Source: Vespa crabro (Eukaryota > Arthropoda > Insecta > Hymenoptera > Vespidae). From it: DNA of 64,000 nucleotides. The notes beneath the pieces are model-generated. The model saw only the letters and a program-made list of their open reading frames with translations, did not search any database and had not been told where the DNA came from. The stretch covers positions 4,013,399-4,077,398 of the forward strand of contig NC_060972.1 of NCBI RefSeq assembly GCF_910589235.1, given 5' to 3'. This document shows, one piece after another, positions 51,996 to 64,000 of the stretch. Positions within the stretch are counted from its first letter, which is position 1. Every line of letters begins with the position of its first letter. The position numbers and the translations under genes are program-made.

Positions 51996-52470
51996 GGATG
52001 ATTGAGATATCAAAGAGATACTGAGTTGAGGCATTTTCGAAATATCAAATGAATTAGAAAAATCGAGATGATTTTGACGAATTCGTGGATTGGTTTTGTC
52101 TTCTCTCTTTTTCTTTTTCTTTTTTTTTTTTTTCGTACACCACGTCTAAAAATAACAAAAGAAATTAATTCCACGATAATAATGAAAGGGGATGAGGGAT
52201 ACGGTGATGAACAATTTCTTTGTGATTAATCGATTCGTTTATCGGTTCTTATTAAATCTGCAAAATTATGAGGACGTGGCAAAGTTTTTGTTCTCGATTA
52301 AGAAACTCAGAAAGGATCGCCGATTTTTCCCAGTTAACTCCTGTTTCATAATATATGATTTCTCTTCTTTCTCATTCGCGATTTAACGTATCGTATTGCT
52401 TGACAAAGCGTTATCGAGTATATGTCATAAAGGTAATTTCATCATCACTCGTCGATCGCGATAAGCCCCC

Positions 52471-52500
52471 GTCCCGCCCCGTCCCGCCCCGTCCCGCCTC
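52471..52500. repeat. GC-rich minisatellite, three 10-base GTCCCGCCCC units
   Basis: Three tandem units preceded by CCCCC. The minus strand has successive GGG/GGGG runs with 1-3 base spacers, a strong G-quadruplex pattern, and contains GGGGCGGG (Sp/KLF-like). Confidence 0.85.
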
Positions 52501-53762
52501 CTCTATCCCCGTCTCTCTCTTTATTCAAGTAAAGATTCGACTTGAAAACGAGAACTTGTGTTTCCAATAGGTGTATACGTTGTAAAACGTGTGTGCAATA
52601 CTTTTCGCGTCATTAATCATAAGAAACCGTACGAGATACCACCTACCGTTTGCAGCTGTAATGGAACGCGTTTCATCTTATTAGCTCTTGTTACTATGCT
52701 AAACTCATTTTGTTCTAGATTTAATAGAGAAATTTACCTTACGTACGTTTCGTTTCGTTACATAAGGGGAGAAAAAAGGAAAAAGAAAAAGAAAAAAAAA
52801 AGAAAAAGAAAGAAAGAAAAGACGAAGGAGATAAGAAAAAACGCTCATGGATATTTATGGAATTTTTATAATTAAAAAATATTTCCTCTTGGTAATAACG
52901 TAGAGATCGTTTTTAACGACTCGCGGTAGAATTGAATTTTCGAAAACACCTTCCCTTCATCTTCCCTCGGTGCGTTTCTCTTCGACAAGGATCGATTTAC
53001 GTCGACCCAGAGCTATTTTTAATGCCGTAGTGAAACGGATTAATTTCGTGCGGTTCTGTTCCGTAGACGGATTCCTCGCGTCGACTCCTTTTCGGGATAA
53101 GGTTCTTGCACATTTAATGAAATGATCCAGCGAAAGCTTGGCTCAACTTTTCCATTTAGTTCGACCCGAGTCTCCTTTTTTTTCTTCCTTTCTCTTTTCG
53201 TTTTTTTTTTTCTTTTTTTTTTTTTTTTTATCAATAATACGCCTGCAGAAGGATCTTTCGTATCTTCTCTTTTTTTCTTCCCTTCTTTTTTCTCCTCCCT
53301 TTTTTTTTCCTTTTTTTCTTTTTCTTTTTTTTGTAAATTTATTCCCAGGCCATGATGTGTATTCCCTTGAAAATTTCTTTCTCTCGATAGATATTTGTGA
53401 CGGATTTGTATTGACGATACGTGTATCCGTGTTCGCAGATACTTATATAATACATAGGTAGATACACCTACGTATTTGTTCTTAACAAGTATTACCGGAT
53501 ACTATATCGCGTCAATTTAACAAAGATTTTCAAGATAAATCGATAACACACAAGCTCGACGTTCGCGGTTCTTTGCGTCGTTCGGCACGAGCGCGCGAGT
53601 TTAGTTATATATAGATCGTGTGAACCTCGCACTATAAACGGGGATAACTTTACGGTCGATCTAATAATTTCGAAGCTGGTCAATTTACGAAGGCTGCCAT
53701 CTTCGAAATTCAACTTTCCGCTTTGCGATCGGTGTCATCTCTGTAGATATAGTCTGACAATA

Positions 53763-53828
<66 letters not shown>
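53763..53828. repeat. (AAT)n microsatellite
   Basis: About 22 pure AAT units. Confidence 0.95.
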
Positions 53829-55699
53829 CGGTATTGCGATCTAAGTGCAAACTTTTCTCCAGAGCTTTCACTTGCATTTCGTACTATTTCAAACATTGTA
53901 TTTATACGCGAAGTGAAATGAAGTTTCAGCTTTTCCTCTTTTTTTCTTTTCTTTTTTTTTTTCTTGTCTCCCTCGTTTTTTTGTTCCTTTTTATTTTCGA
54001 TTATTAAAATATCGCCATTTTTTTATATGCTAGATATGCTATACTTATATGTATACGCATGTACCGTACATGGATATATTAAATTCTTCGTTCGAACTAC
54101 TATCTTCAATGATTTTGATGAATGATAAGTAAAGTATGCAGTATCGTTCTGAATAAAATTTTTACATCAATAAGAAGTCGTATGGAAAATATCGATTTAT
54201 GCAAAAATTGGTTCGTTTTAAAGGGCATCATGATAACTCGGAGTTCGTGGGGTGAACGTGCTTAATTCAGAAAACATTGCGATAACGAATAATGTAACGA
54301 GTTTACCGAAATTAATATTGAGTTTGTTAAAGAAGATTCACGTTTGTCGATGGAACATTTTCAATGATAAAAATCGTTTTGTAAAATTCCTTTTCCTTCT
54401 TTTTCTACTTCTTCTTCCTCTTTAATGACAACGAGAGAAGTGTGTCAACTGCTACGAAAGATTACGATATGCGTCTTTATTTTTTCTTTCTTCTTTTTTT
54501 TTGTTTTTGTTTTTTTTTTTTAATTCAGCCTAAGCGAATCGCGCTATTTTTATTATTATGCTGCGTGTAATTGAATCAGAACGAAAAGCCACAGGTTGTA
54601 ACAAATTATTCCCCGTACGGCTTCGTTAAGATCTTTATTATACCGCTAACGATTATCGCCGCGTGCAACGCCATCGTGCGTTTCGGATAAAGTTCCGTGC
54701 GATACGATTGCGGAAAAAAATTGCATTTTCTTTTCTCTCTCTCTCTTTTCCTCTTTTTCTCTTTCTCTTTATCTTTATCTCTATGTCTTTCTCTTTCTTT
54801 CTTGTTACGAACTTCGATAAAATGCAAACGAGAGAGATATAAACCAATAATCGTATGCATCCTAGGTTAGGTAAACGTTAAGCGTTCGTTCTAAAATAAT
54901 AACATCCTCGAAATTTTAGAAAAGGAATTTTTTTTGAAGATAATATATATATATATATACATATATGTATATATGTATATGTATATAAGTATATAATATT
55001 TAAATACATTTTAATATCGATATCTGATAAAACTCTGACTCTTTTCCAATCTAATTTATTCTTCATATCTATTGAATCTAACACGAAGTTAATGTTTTTC
55101 TATATACATATATTATACGTATATGTACTTCTTTTTTTTTAATTACATCACGTACAAGCAATGCACTTTGTAGCTGCACATTAATTATAATATTAACAAC
55201 GAGAAGAAAAAAGAGAGAGAGAGAGAGAGAGAGAGAAAAGAAAAAAAAGGACAAAAGGTATTATCAGTTAGGTTCAAAAAACATGCATAGCAAACACTTT
55301 AAAAAGCTTGTACTTAGTAAATAAACATTGCACTCGGTCTGCAGCGCGATCGATCGAGGTCAGTACGCGTAGAAACTCGGTAAGGTCGACGCTTCGATGA
55401 TCGTTCCGCGCTTCGAAGGAGTCAGGCGATCGCATTCACGTTTGCCACGTCCTCGGAGCAGAGAAATCTCAAAGTCAAAGGGAAAAAGGGTCGTTATGGA
55501 GAAAAAGGGGGAAGTCGAAGGTTGAGAGGAAAGGGATGAGAGAGAAAGAGAGAGAAAGAGAGTGAGGCAGAGAGAAAGAGAGAGAGAGGGAACGTGTGCA
55601 TATATGTATGCACATATGTGTGCACGTGTGTGTGTGTGTGTATGCGCGTATGTATGAGAGAAAGAAGACAACAAAGAGCATTAAAATCGTATCTCGGAG

Positions 55700-56277
55700 C
55701 ATCGGGATTATTTCTTTGAAAGAGCAGAAGAACGCAGGTGACGTAAGTCGAGACGACGGCGTACCAGAGAGAGAAAGCTTCGAGGAAGCTAGAGGAGGAG
55801 GTGGAGGAGGAGGAGGAAGAGGAAGAGATAGAGGAGGAGGAAGTTGAGAAGGCGAAAGAGGAAGAGAAAGAGGAAGAAGAAGAGGACGAGAGGTGGCGTA
55901 AAAGAAGGAAGAGAAGAAGATCGTTGAGGAGCGAACTTTCTAAAAGAAGAAGAAGTAGCAGCAGCAGCAGCAGCAGCAGCAGCTGCAGCAGCTGCAGTGG
56001 CAGCAACAACACCAGCGGAGAAAGTAAAAGGCTGAGGAATAAAGGAGGTGAGATGTGCAGAAGGAGGAGAATACGAAGAAACTCTTGGTGCGTGTTTGTG
56101 TAGATCATCATTGAAGATTGAAAGAAAAAAATTCAGAAAAAGAATAGTAATAATAATAATAATAATAATATAAAAAAGGAAAAAGGGGAGATAAATCGAA
56201 AGAGGAAGCAAATAAAAGGGACATTTTGTTGTGTGTGATTAGAATATAAAATATATATATATATATATATGTATAAA

Positions 56278-56312
<35 letters not shown>

Positions 56313-56640
56313 GTGTGTGTATATATAAGTGAAGTTTAATTGCTTTAAAAGTGTCACGGGGTTTTGAAAGTGATTAAAAGGAGTGTGATTCGCTGGGCCT
56401 TAAAAGGCTGTGAAGATATCAAGGAGGATTAGATGGTGGAGGTGCTCGAGGGCCTGGCTCTGGAGGCAACGGGGCCGTGCAGGGCACCTCGCACCTATCC
56501 AGGGCCGGGCAAGCTAGCGGCCCTTAAAAGCAGCGTCGTTGCAATCGTCGACGCTGATATTATATTAAGACTCGTCTTTCCTCCTTGGTTCTTGGAGCCC
56601 AAGAAGGGCTCCTACGTTCGGAGCGAGGCTGGCGAGCGCA
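55700..56640 (+). promoter_or_regulatory. Probable long 5' leader/promoter region of the 56641 exon
   Basis: The stretch has a purine-rich (GGA/GAA)n run (about 55787-55925), a CAG/CTG-like run (about 55957-55995), (AAT)n near 56148, (TA)n at 56248-56320 and then a complex G-rich leader with several upstream ATGs. A 100-codon frame at 55801-56103 is Glu-, Arg- and Ser-rich because of the repeats and is doubtful as a protein. Confidence 0.35.
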
Positions 56641-56810
56641 ATGTGGCAGAGCGGCGGCATTGGCGCCCATGCGGCGAACAATCCGTGGATGAAGTTGATG
56701 GGCATCGTCCACAAGGAAAGGAGACATCACGATTCGGGTTCAGTTGCCGCCGCTGCATCCGGGGTTCAAGGTTCAGCTACCACCGGAAGCAACGATCGTA
56801 CCCTCAATCA
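56641..56810 (+). CDS. Probable N-terminal coding exon of an unrecognised protein (partial)
   Basis: An open frame starts with ATG at 56641 and is closed upstream by TAA at 56566. It encodes 56 codons beginning MWQSGGIGAHAANNPWMKLM and continuing through basic KERRHH, Ala-rich and Ser/Thr/Gly-rich parts to NDRTLN. It then meets a strong donor TCA|GTGAGT in phase 2. Composition and codon use look protein-like and the segment is not repetitive. No domain, signal peptide or membrane segment is visible. The next exon cannot be identified by eye in the following 7 kb. An overlapping open frame (ATG at 56433) also reaches this donor, in phase 0, but looks less like a protein. I do not recognise the family. 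Confidence 0.5.
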
Positions 56811-58234
56811 GTGAGTTTTTTCTCAACATTTCTTTTCTCTATTTTATTATTTCCTTACAATCTCTTATCGGCTCTTATAAAAACTAAACTCTATTAGAGA
56901 AGATTATATATTATTACAGTATTATTTTCATATTATCCTTGATACGAAAGAATTATATCCAATATTATATCTGAGATTGCGCATTACGCGTATTATCTAT
57001 TGATACTTCGATTTAAACGATTTCAAAGACGTCGAAAAGATTTTCTTTTCAAGGGAATAGGTCAAAGACTCAATGGCGTTGTGTCTTCTTTTTTTTTTCT
57101 TTTCTTTTATCTTTCTTCTTTTTTTTTTTCTTTTTTTTTTACTATCTTTAATTAAAGCAGAGGTATCTTATCGCATAGGCGAGATACAGCTCGTTCTTTC
57201 CGTTCTGAAAGTCCGACGTTGAAATTAACATCACCGATTAAAGCGACGACCATGGTATAAAATCCTCGTGGTATACCTTGTTGTTATGTAAAATAGTCCG
57301 TATATACATATATATATATAGGTGGCCCTTTTACACAACGAGTCATACAGTTTTTCGGCTCTGCTGCATCGTGAAGTGTGCATAACATTAACGATCGCGG
57401 AAGCAATTTCCCTTGGCTTCCGCGTTACGTACGTATGTATATACAATTTTAACGTAGTCTTATACTACTGTAACTGTTAAGTATTACCAATGACATTCAG
57501 GATAAATCATTGAAATCATTCGCGTGAAGTTTCAGAGAGGAATATTCGAAATTCCATATTTCTCGAATTTCATATATCATTCTGCGGCCTTCTATCTATT
57601 TTCGAAAAAAAAGAAACAAAAAAAAAAAAGAACTATCGTAAACTATTTTTGTACACATTTATATAGGGTGGTCAAAAATAATTCATATATCATGAAAGAG
57701 ATGAAATGAAAAGAAAAATATATTGTTCTTTTTCATCTTTCTTTGTTATTTGGTTAAAATGGAAGACACTCATTGAAGAAGATTTAATCGAAAGTATTTT
57801 TGCAAATTTTTAAATACGGGGATCGATCATCGAGTCTTAACTCGCAAATGCCGTTCTAGAATCCTATTATCGTCCACAGCCCAGTATGGTTGGGACATAC
57901 GACGCACGAGGTTACAACGAGATGAACTTGGCTGACAAATCTCTGCTTTAGTCATGACAATGACCCTCTTCCATTCGGAACGAAGATCTATTGCCTCGCG
58001 TGGCAGCATCGCACTTACCGAAAACGATGGTGCTTCTTCTTGGTGACGCTTCGAACACCGGAGCACGTATTTTCATTCGAAAGTACTTTAACTTCGGTCT
58101 CTCTTACACAATTTCAGAGGTATCCCTTATATTTTTTTTTTTCATCTCGCACGCGATTTCTTACTCGTTGTTCTTACGTTACTTTCATATGTATGTATAT
58201 ATGTATATACATATACATACGCACATACACATAC

Positions 58235-58288
<54 letters not shown>

Positions 58289-58470
58289 TATGTAGTTAGT
58301 TTATTTTTAGTTTCTTTTTTTCTAGACAATTGCAGAACAGATTTGTCTCTACGTGATCATTTCTTTTTTATAACGCCCTACATTTCTTTTTTATTGTTTT
58401 TTATCCATTCTCTGTTTTTTTTCCTTTTCTTTCTTAATCTTAGATTTATATCTAGTCGATATATCTAGAA

Positions 58471-58507
<37 letters not shown>

Positions 58508-61008
58508 TAGTTAGTCGATTTTAGATAGTCCAAGTGTCTTTCAAGTGATTTAACAAAGTTTGCACGTATAATATATTCGAATATAGTAGATAGAATAATA
58601 ATTGTGATAATTATCCATCAACTGGACGATGATTACAATATTTTTATCGATTCAAGCCAATATAATTATCTTTCAATATTGCATACCAATAAATAATTTC
58701 GATCTCTTGTTTGCTTGAATCGATTCTGATATGAGATATTTTATTGCACTATTATCATTATTATTATTTAGTATATTAACAATTGTTATTATAATTATAT
58801 TTTGGAGATGGAGAATATTCTTGTCCCGACAGTTTTAACTTAATGGCGAACGTATTCAGTGTCTTTTTTTTTGTCCTCTCTTTTTCTTTTTTTTTCTTTC
58901 TTTTTTTTTCCTTTTTCAGAAGAAAAATAAATAAAATACTCACACACCGGTAGTAAATATTCTCGCGGGGTCATAACGCGGATTTGAGCGCACAGTTTTT
59001 CTCTATACCTTTCTATTTTTAGTCCGTCCAAGCTGGGTTATCCTTTTACAGTACGGACTTTATGCAGTATGCCGTGTTAACGCGATAAATTACATGCAAT
59101 TACAACATCCGTTTTATTTCCATCCAACAGATCGGTTTCTACAATTTCGTTTGGTTCAATTGGCTTCTACGAATTTTTATTTCGACGTTCTTGCCATTGG
59201 ATCGTTTTTTTCTTTCTTTCATCTTTTTTTCTTTTTTCTTTTTTTTTTTTTTTTTTTTTTTTAATAAAAACAAGTCATAAAATTAGTGTAATAAATAATT
59301 AAGATTAATTTTAATAATTTATTCACGATGATGATAAGGAACGTGTCGAAATTAAAAAAAAAAAGAAAAAAAAAAAAAAAGAAAAAAGAAAGAAAAAAAG
59401 AAGACGAAGAAGAAAAAAAGGAAACGAACCACACACCCTCTTGTCGATTTTCTAATGAATAATTCACACTTCTTTTTTCTAGTGTACGTCTAGTGGTATA
59501 CATAGTGTAGCAAAATAACACATGTGATATACATATACTTTGCTACATACTTAGCGTGTTAAGTAATTGTGAGCGAGCGAAAATTGTGATATTATGTCAC
59601 GTTATGTTATTAAGGTCTCTAGAAGTAGCGAGTATATATATCTAAAGAGAGAATATATATTATATGGCAAAGTTTCATCGTGAGCGTGCATGGTCGGACG
59701 ACTAAGCACGACCATTAATCGATCGCTACGCCTTTGCTTTTACACTTTTGAAATTTTCTCTCTCTCCCTCTCTCTCTTTCAGCAAATTAATAAAAAAAAA
59801 AAAAAAAAAAAAAAAAGAGCATGAATAGACTATGTCACAAGTTTTAACAACAAACGAAACATTTTCGTAGCAATTGCGAAACGAATTTTTTGCGAAGCAA
59901 TATTTAAAAGAAAGAAAAAAAAAAAAAAACAAAATAAAAAGAAAATATAAATTTCACGCAAAATAATCTGTATGAAAAGGGAAAAGAAGAGCACGCAAAA
60001 AAACAAAAAAAGAAAAAAAGAAAAGAAAAGGAAAGAAAAAATGTAAACGTAATCATCGAAATTGTAAACGATAACAAGTTTTTTCCCGCGGTGTAACAAT
60101 CTATATAAAGGGTTTAATCAGGAACGGGTTTCTTACCAAAGAAGTCATCTTCAAACGAGAAGAAGAGAAGTGAGACAAGGGTTAGGTCTAATCTTTCGAG
60201 GGGGTGGAAGGAAGGATGACAAAGGGCAGTGCCAACCACCGACAAACTAATTATCGTTCACAATGAGCATTGTTTCGAGGTCGTTAACGACGTAGTATAC
60301 TTATTCGCGATTGTTTTGTTGTGGTGGTACGGTTATCTGGGATATTCGTGTGTTAGTACCAACAATATCGTCGATGAAGAATCTTCTCTCTTTCTATTCC
60401 TCTCTCTTTTTCTCTCTCGTGACTCGATTCAGGTAGCTTCGACGCCTTGTATTCGGGTAGTTTCATCTTCCTCTTTGTCTTCAAACCTTCCGCCAATACA
60501 TACACACACACCCACACACACTGTCTTTCTCTTTCTCTCTCTCTCCCATTCTATTTCTGTCTATCTATCCTTGTCTCCATCTCTCTCTTTTTGTCTCTAT
60601 CGTATATGACGGCCGGTTAACAATGAGTTTGTGTTATTGTAGTAGTGATACCACTCGCTCCGCCACTTTTGAAGCCGCTAGGAACACACTCTTCTCTCAG
60701 CATCATCATCCATCCACCAAGCGAAAGTGCACTCGTTCAACTGGCAGAGAGCGTTTCGTGATTGAAACGACTTGACTCCTCACATTGAAGGGTTTGGATA
60801 GATAGCGAGGAGAACAAACGAGGAATCGTGTTACTTCAAAAGACCATGTAAGATGGAAGAAACGAGTGTTAAGTCTTTCTTTACTAACTTTTTTTTTATC
60901 TCATATCTATTCTGACGAAACTTTGATAGAACGTCCTTCTTTTTAAATTGTCACTCTTTCTTATTTCTTCTCCACGTATTTTTATTCTATCTTCTTTCAT
61001 CTCTTTCA

Positions 61009-61053
<45 letters not shown>

Positions 61054-62371
61054 TCTTTTTTTTTCCCTTCGAGTTTACCCTTCGGCTCGGTTAAATTTCT
61101 AGCCCCAATGGGCTTTACTTCATGTTCGCTATATTTTATTCAGCTCAGCTTCTAGTCAGGTTGATTATTGTTGTTAGTTTGAAAACAAAAAGATGGATGG
61201 TTCGTTCAGTTTCTTTTTCTTTTTTTTTCCTTTTTTTGAATTCGTGATTTTCTTTTTTTACACATATACGTTCGATATTGTTAAAAAAAAAAAAAAAAAA
61301 AAAGAAAGGAAAAAAAAATTGAGAAAATCCATTCGAGGTTAATTTTCTTATGGGATTAAAGGATACATTTCATCTATTATAGTTTCTTTTTCCTCTTCTA
61401 TTTTTATTTTATTTTATTTTATTTTATTTTATTCTATTTATTTATTTATTTTTTTTTTTTTCGTCGAGACTATTACTCACACTTAAATATAGCTGAGCGA
61501 ACGTTAATGTTAACTCCTTTATTTTTTTTTCCCTCTACTTCGTCGTGAGTAACGTAATACGATAACAGAAGTCGGATATCTCTTTGATTTAGAAAATTAC
61601 ACGGGATTGCACTTTGATCTCGTAAACTCGTTTTCATGTGGACGTCCACTTCGAAAATGTTCCTATCTGAGGCAGAAAAATTTGATAGATATAATAAACG
61701 ATATTAGACATTGAAAGAATATTTTTAATTATTTCAATAAACGAGAGAGTACGTTAGATGAGTATTATTGTTTCTAAAGCGAACAAGTAAAATTAATAAA
61801 CGTATTAACATACGAATTGAATTGTTTAAGCAATTTTACATAAATAAATATAATAAGTTTATTTATTTATTTGTTTCTTTTTTTTCTTTTTTTTTTTTTT
61901 TTTAAATAAAAGTACAGGAAAATTTTCATTGGGATAATTTCTACGTTAGTGTAAAAATATTAAATGTAAATTTAATGTTTTTGATTCTTTTCTTTCTTTT
62001 TTTCTCTTGTTAAATCTCATAATTTTTGACCAATGATTGTTCATATCATGATTGTTCACACCCTTCGTTCTAGCAATCGAACATGTCGATACGAAGAGTT
62101 AAATTTTCGGAATAAAAGTAGGATCAACCCTCCTGTTTCCCGTACTATAGAGGTAATAAATATCGATATTTCTTCGGTCATGCAGAAAGAGGGAAGGCAC
62201 ATCCCTCTATTATTCGCAATTCCTCCATCATTTCCTCAGAGAATATGATCGATTTGATCTTCTTGATAACACTACCTTTAGGACCCTTCGATTTCATACG
62301 TCATAGAATTCACGTGTCTATGGATGGATGCTTTGAAGGATCCATTGCTTCCGTGCTTATATATACACATT

Positions 62372-62402
<31 letters not shown>

Positions 62403-63133
62403 GTATATATGTATGTTATATGTATCTCTGTCACTTTCTCTCTTTTTCTTTCTTCTTTTTCTGTCTATATATATATATATATATATAAGTAATTTCTTTT
62501 TTTAACAATTTTTCAAACATATAGTACTTTGCCAGTTTAATGATTAAATAAAGAATTATTATTGAAAAATTAAGTTATTTTGTCAGAACTGAATGAATTT
62601 ATTTTTATCATTTTATTTTAAAAGATAGATATAAAAGATAGAAAAGAAGAAGAAGAAGAAGAAGAAGAAGAAATGTAATATCGAATGATACAAATCCAGT
62701 TTAAGAATTGATAATAAATTGAGAATTTTTAAATGGATATTTTTGATTGAGTGAAACGAAGGAAGACTAGATATCTGGATTTTATTTTTTTTTTTTTTTT
62801 TGTATCACTGTAGAGAGCAAGAGACACGTAATACGATCAACGAGATTGTAGAAATCAATTCTTTTCTTAATGTCAATGAATATGGCGTCGTTCCAGAACA
62901 GAGTTCATTTATTGTCGAAGAACTCGGTTCTCTTTCTTGAAACGACGGCACTTCATTAATTGCATAATTTTATTCTTTTAATTACACGGATTTAAAAGAT
63001 CGTCTGGTTGGGTACTTAATGGAACGTAAAATGAATTTGAAGAGTTACACAAGAAGGTCTGGTGAATTTAGCTGAATGGAGGAAAAGGAAATAAAAGAAT
63101 ATTAGACACGTAGACAAGCGAAACGATTTAGAA

Positions 63134-63180
<47 letters not shown>

Positions 63181-63618
63181 TATATATAGATATTTATAAT
63201 TATTTGGAGATTTAGGAAAGAAATTTTTAAGAAAACTTATCGATCAAATATAATTGATCTATACCTGTATATCACAAATTTAATTTAATTCGATCTATAT
63301 AAAATTACAATGTTCAATTTATATGAAAATTCTCATGGTTAAAATTAATTCTACATAAATACATTTACTTTAGGATTTAGAATACGATCGATAGATTTAA
63401 TAGAGAAACAAATCTGTTATGATATAAGGATTCGTCACGAAACATTCTATAAACGTAACGAAATGAGAAAGCATAACTAATGAGAGTATAATTAAGCACG
63501 ATTTGTTGGAATTATTTGAAACGCTATAATTAGTACAATTGTTCGTCGATCAATGATTTTCAAGTATTAGTAATGTAGTAGATACGTAGATATGGATGTT
63601 GTGAGAGGAGAACTTAAA

Positions 63619-63652
<34 letters not shown>

Positions 63653-64000
63653 GATATATGTATATATATATCTACCTATGTACAATATGTATAGAAGAAA
63701 CATATACACACGTGCACACACACACACTCACGTATGTACACGTAGAGACATATGTTCTTCTATCATCTTCGAATGGCGATCGACAAACGCGATTTTCTAG
63801 TTTCTGTCAATTTCCTGTCGCGAATTGGCTGCCGGTTGGCTAGCTGGCATTATTCTCTCTACGTTTCCCTTCTCCCTTTCACCCTTTTATCCCTTTCTCA
63901 TCGGTACTTCCCTCTCTCCCTCTCTCTCTCTCTCTCTCATGTTTACGATCCACTCTACTACTTTTTTCTCCCTTCCTTTCTTCTTCTCCCTCCTCTCTCT
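56811..64000. other. No recognisable gene; probably intron or intergenic
   Basis: Follows the donor at 56811. Contains (TA)n at 58237-58281, 63139-63174 and 63620-63650, poly-T at 59240-59262, poly-A at 59791-59816, (TC)n at 61017-61046 and a TTTTA array at 61405-61433. Unique patches lie at 57830-58080 and 60600-60850; the latter could be a non-coding exon. No acceptor plus open frame continues the 56641 exon convincingly. Confidence 0.6.
60605..60846 (+). other. Complex unique block, possible non-coding exon
   Basis: About 240 bases of balanced, non-repetitive sequence end at a GTAAGA donor-like site (60847-60852). There is no long open frame. An untranslated first exon would fit, but nothing proves it. 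Confidence 0.2.

Larger units (their letters stand above)
50313..55700. other. No recognisable gene; simple repeats and AT-rich DNA
   Basis: Contains (CTT)n near 50588-50616, (TC)n at 50697-50721 and 51400-51426, (GA)n at 51952-51991, long T/A tracts (52085-52135, 53170-53330), (TA)n at 54941-54959 and (GA)n/(GT)n at 55211-55235 and 55625-55640. Unique patches (53500-53720, 54590-54720) show no defensible exon. Confidence 0.6.

Noticed and set aside
55494..56111. 205-codon minus-strand frame rich in Leu and Ser
   Set aside because: Reverse complement of the GGA/GAA and CAG repeats.
1..64000. CRISPR arrays, operons, prophage or bacterial features
   Set aside because: No regular repeat-spacer structure. 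Spliced genes and composition show nuclear animal DNA.

Overview
The window looks like nuclear DNA from an insect, most likely a hymenopteran and perhaps a wasp or hornet. The base composition is AT-rich. Simple repeats are extremely dense: (TA)n, (TC/GA)n, tri- and tetranucleotide arrays and poly-A/T. I recognise no transposon protein. The one clear gene has short, canonical GT-AG introns and insect-style translation and polyadenylation signals. The taxon is inferred from this general character, not from a diagnostic marker.

One complete protein-coding gene can be defended residue by residue. It is the U1 snRNP 70 kDa protein (snRNP70, U1-70K) on the + strand at 39291-44089. It has seven coding exons that encode 408 residues when joined: an N-terminal U1-70K domain, an RRM with RNP2 and RNP1 motifs, a Gly/Arg region, a long Arg-Asp/Arg-Glu/Arg-Ser tail and an acidic, Tyr/Pro-rich C-terminus. 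Its fourth intron is 2760 bases, while the other introns are 74-357 bases. That intron holds a well-formed candidate stop-containing cassette exon at about 40583-40656 or 40669, surrounded by several complementary RNA segments. Its likely role, limiting the cell's own U1-70K output by alternative splicing, is the most interesting idea in the window. It remains a prediction.

A second, probable coding start lies at 56641-56810 (+). It is a 56-codon open frame beginning MWQSGG and ending at a strong splice donor. It is preceded by a long purine-rich leader (about 55700-56640). I do not recognise the protein; its remaining exons would lie beyond the part I can follow.

The rest has no recognisable gene. 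1-9.1 kb is AT-rich with microsatellites and a perfect RFX-type X-box at 842-855. 9.2-19.4 kb alternates GC-richer, CpG-containing promoter-like blocks (9.2-9.6, 12.7-12.85, 17.26-17.88, 18.7-19.1 kb) with long pyrimidine or purine tracts. 19.4-39 kb is mainly AT-rich, with an 18-base poly-G run, E-box pairs, a duplicated ~45-base element and a diverged tandem repeat. 44.1-47.5 kb holds the snRNP70 3' region and a four-copy diverged tandem repeat. 47.7-52.5 kb is a mosaic of simple repeats with promoter-like GC blocks. 56.9-64 kb is again AT-rich non-coding DNA. Many small open frames here are translations of simple repeats and are not reported as genes. Low gene density with islands of complex sequence suggests long regulatory or intronic territory of neighbouring genes.
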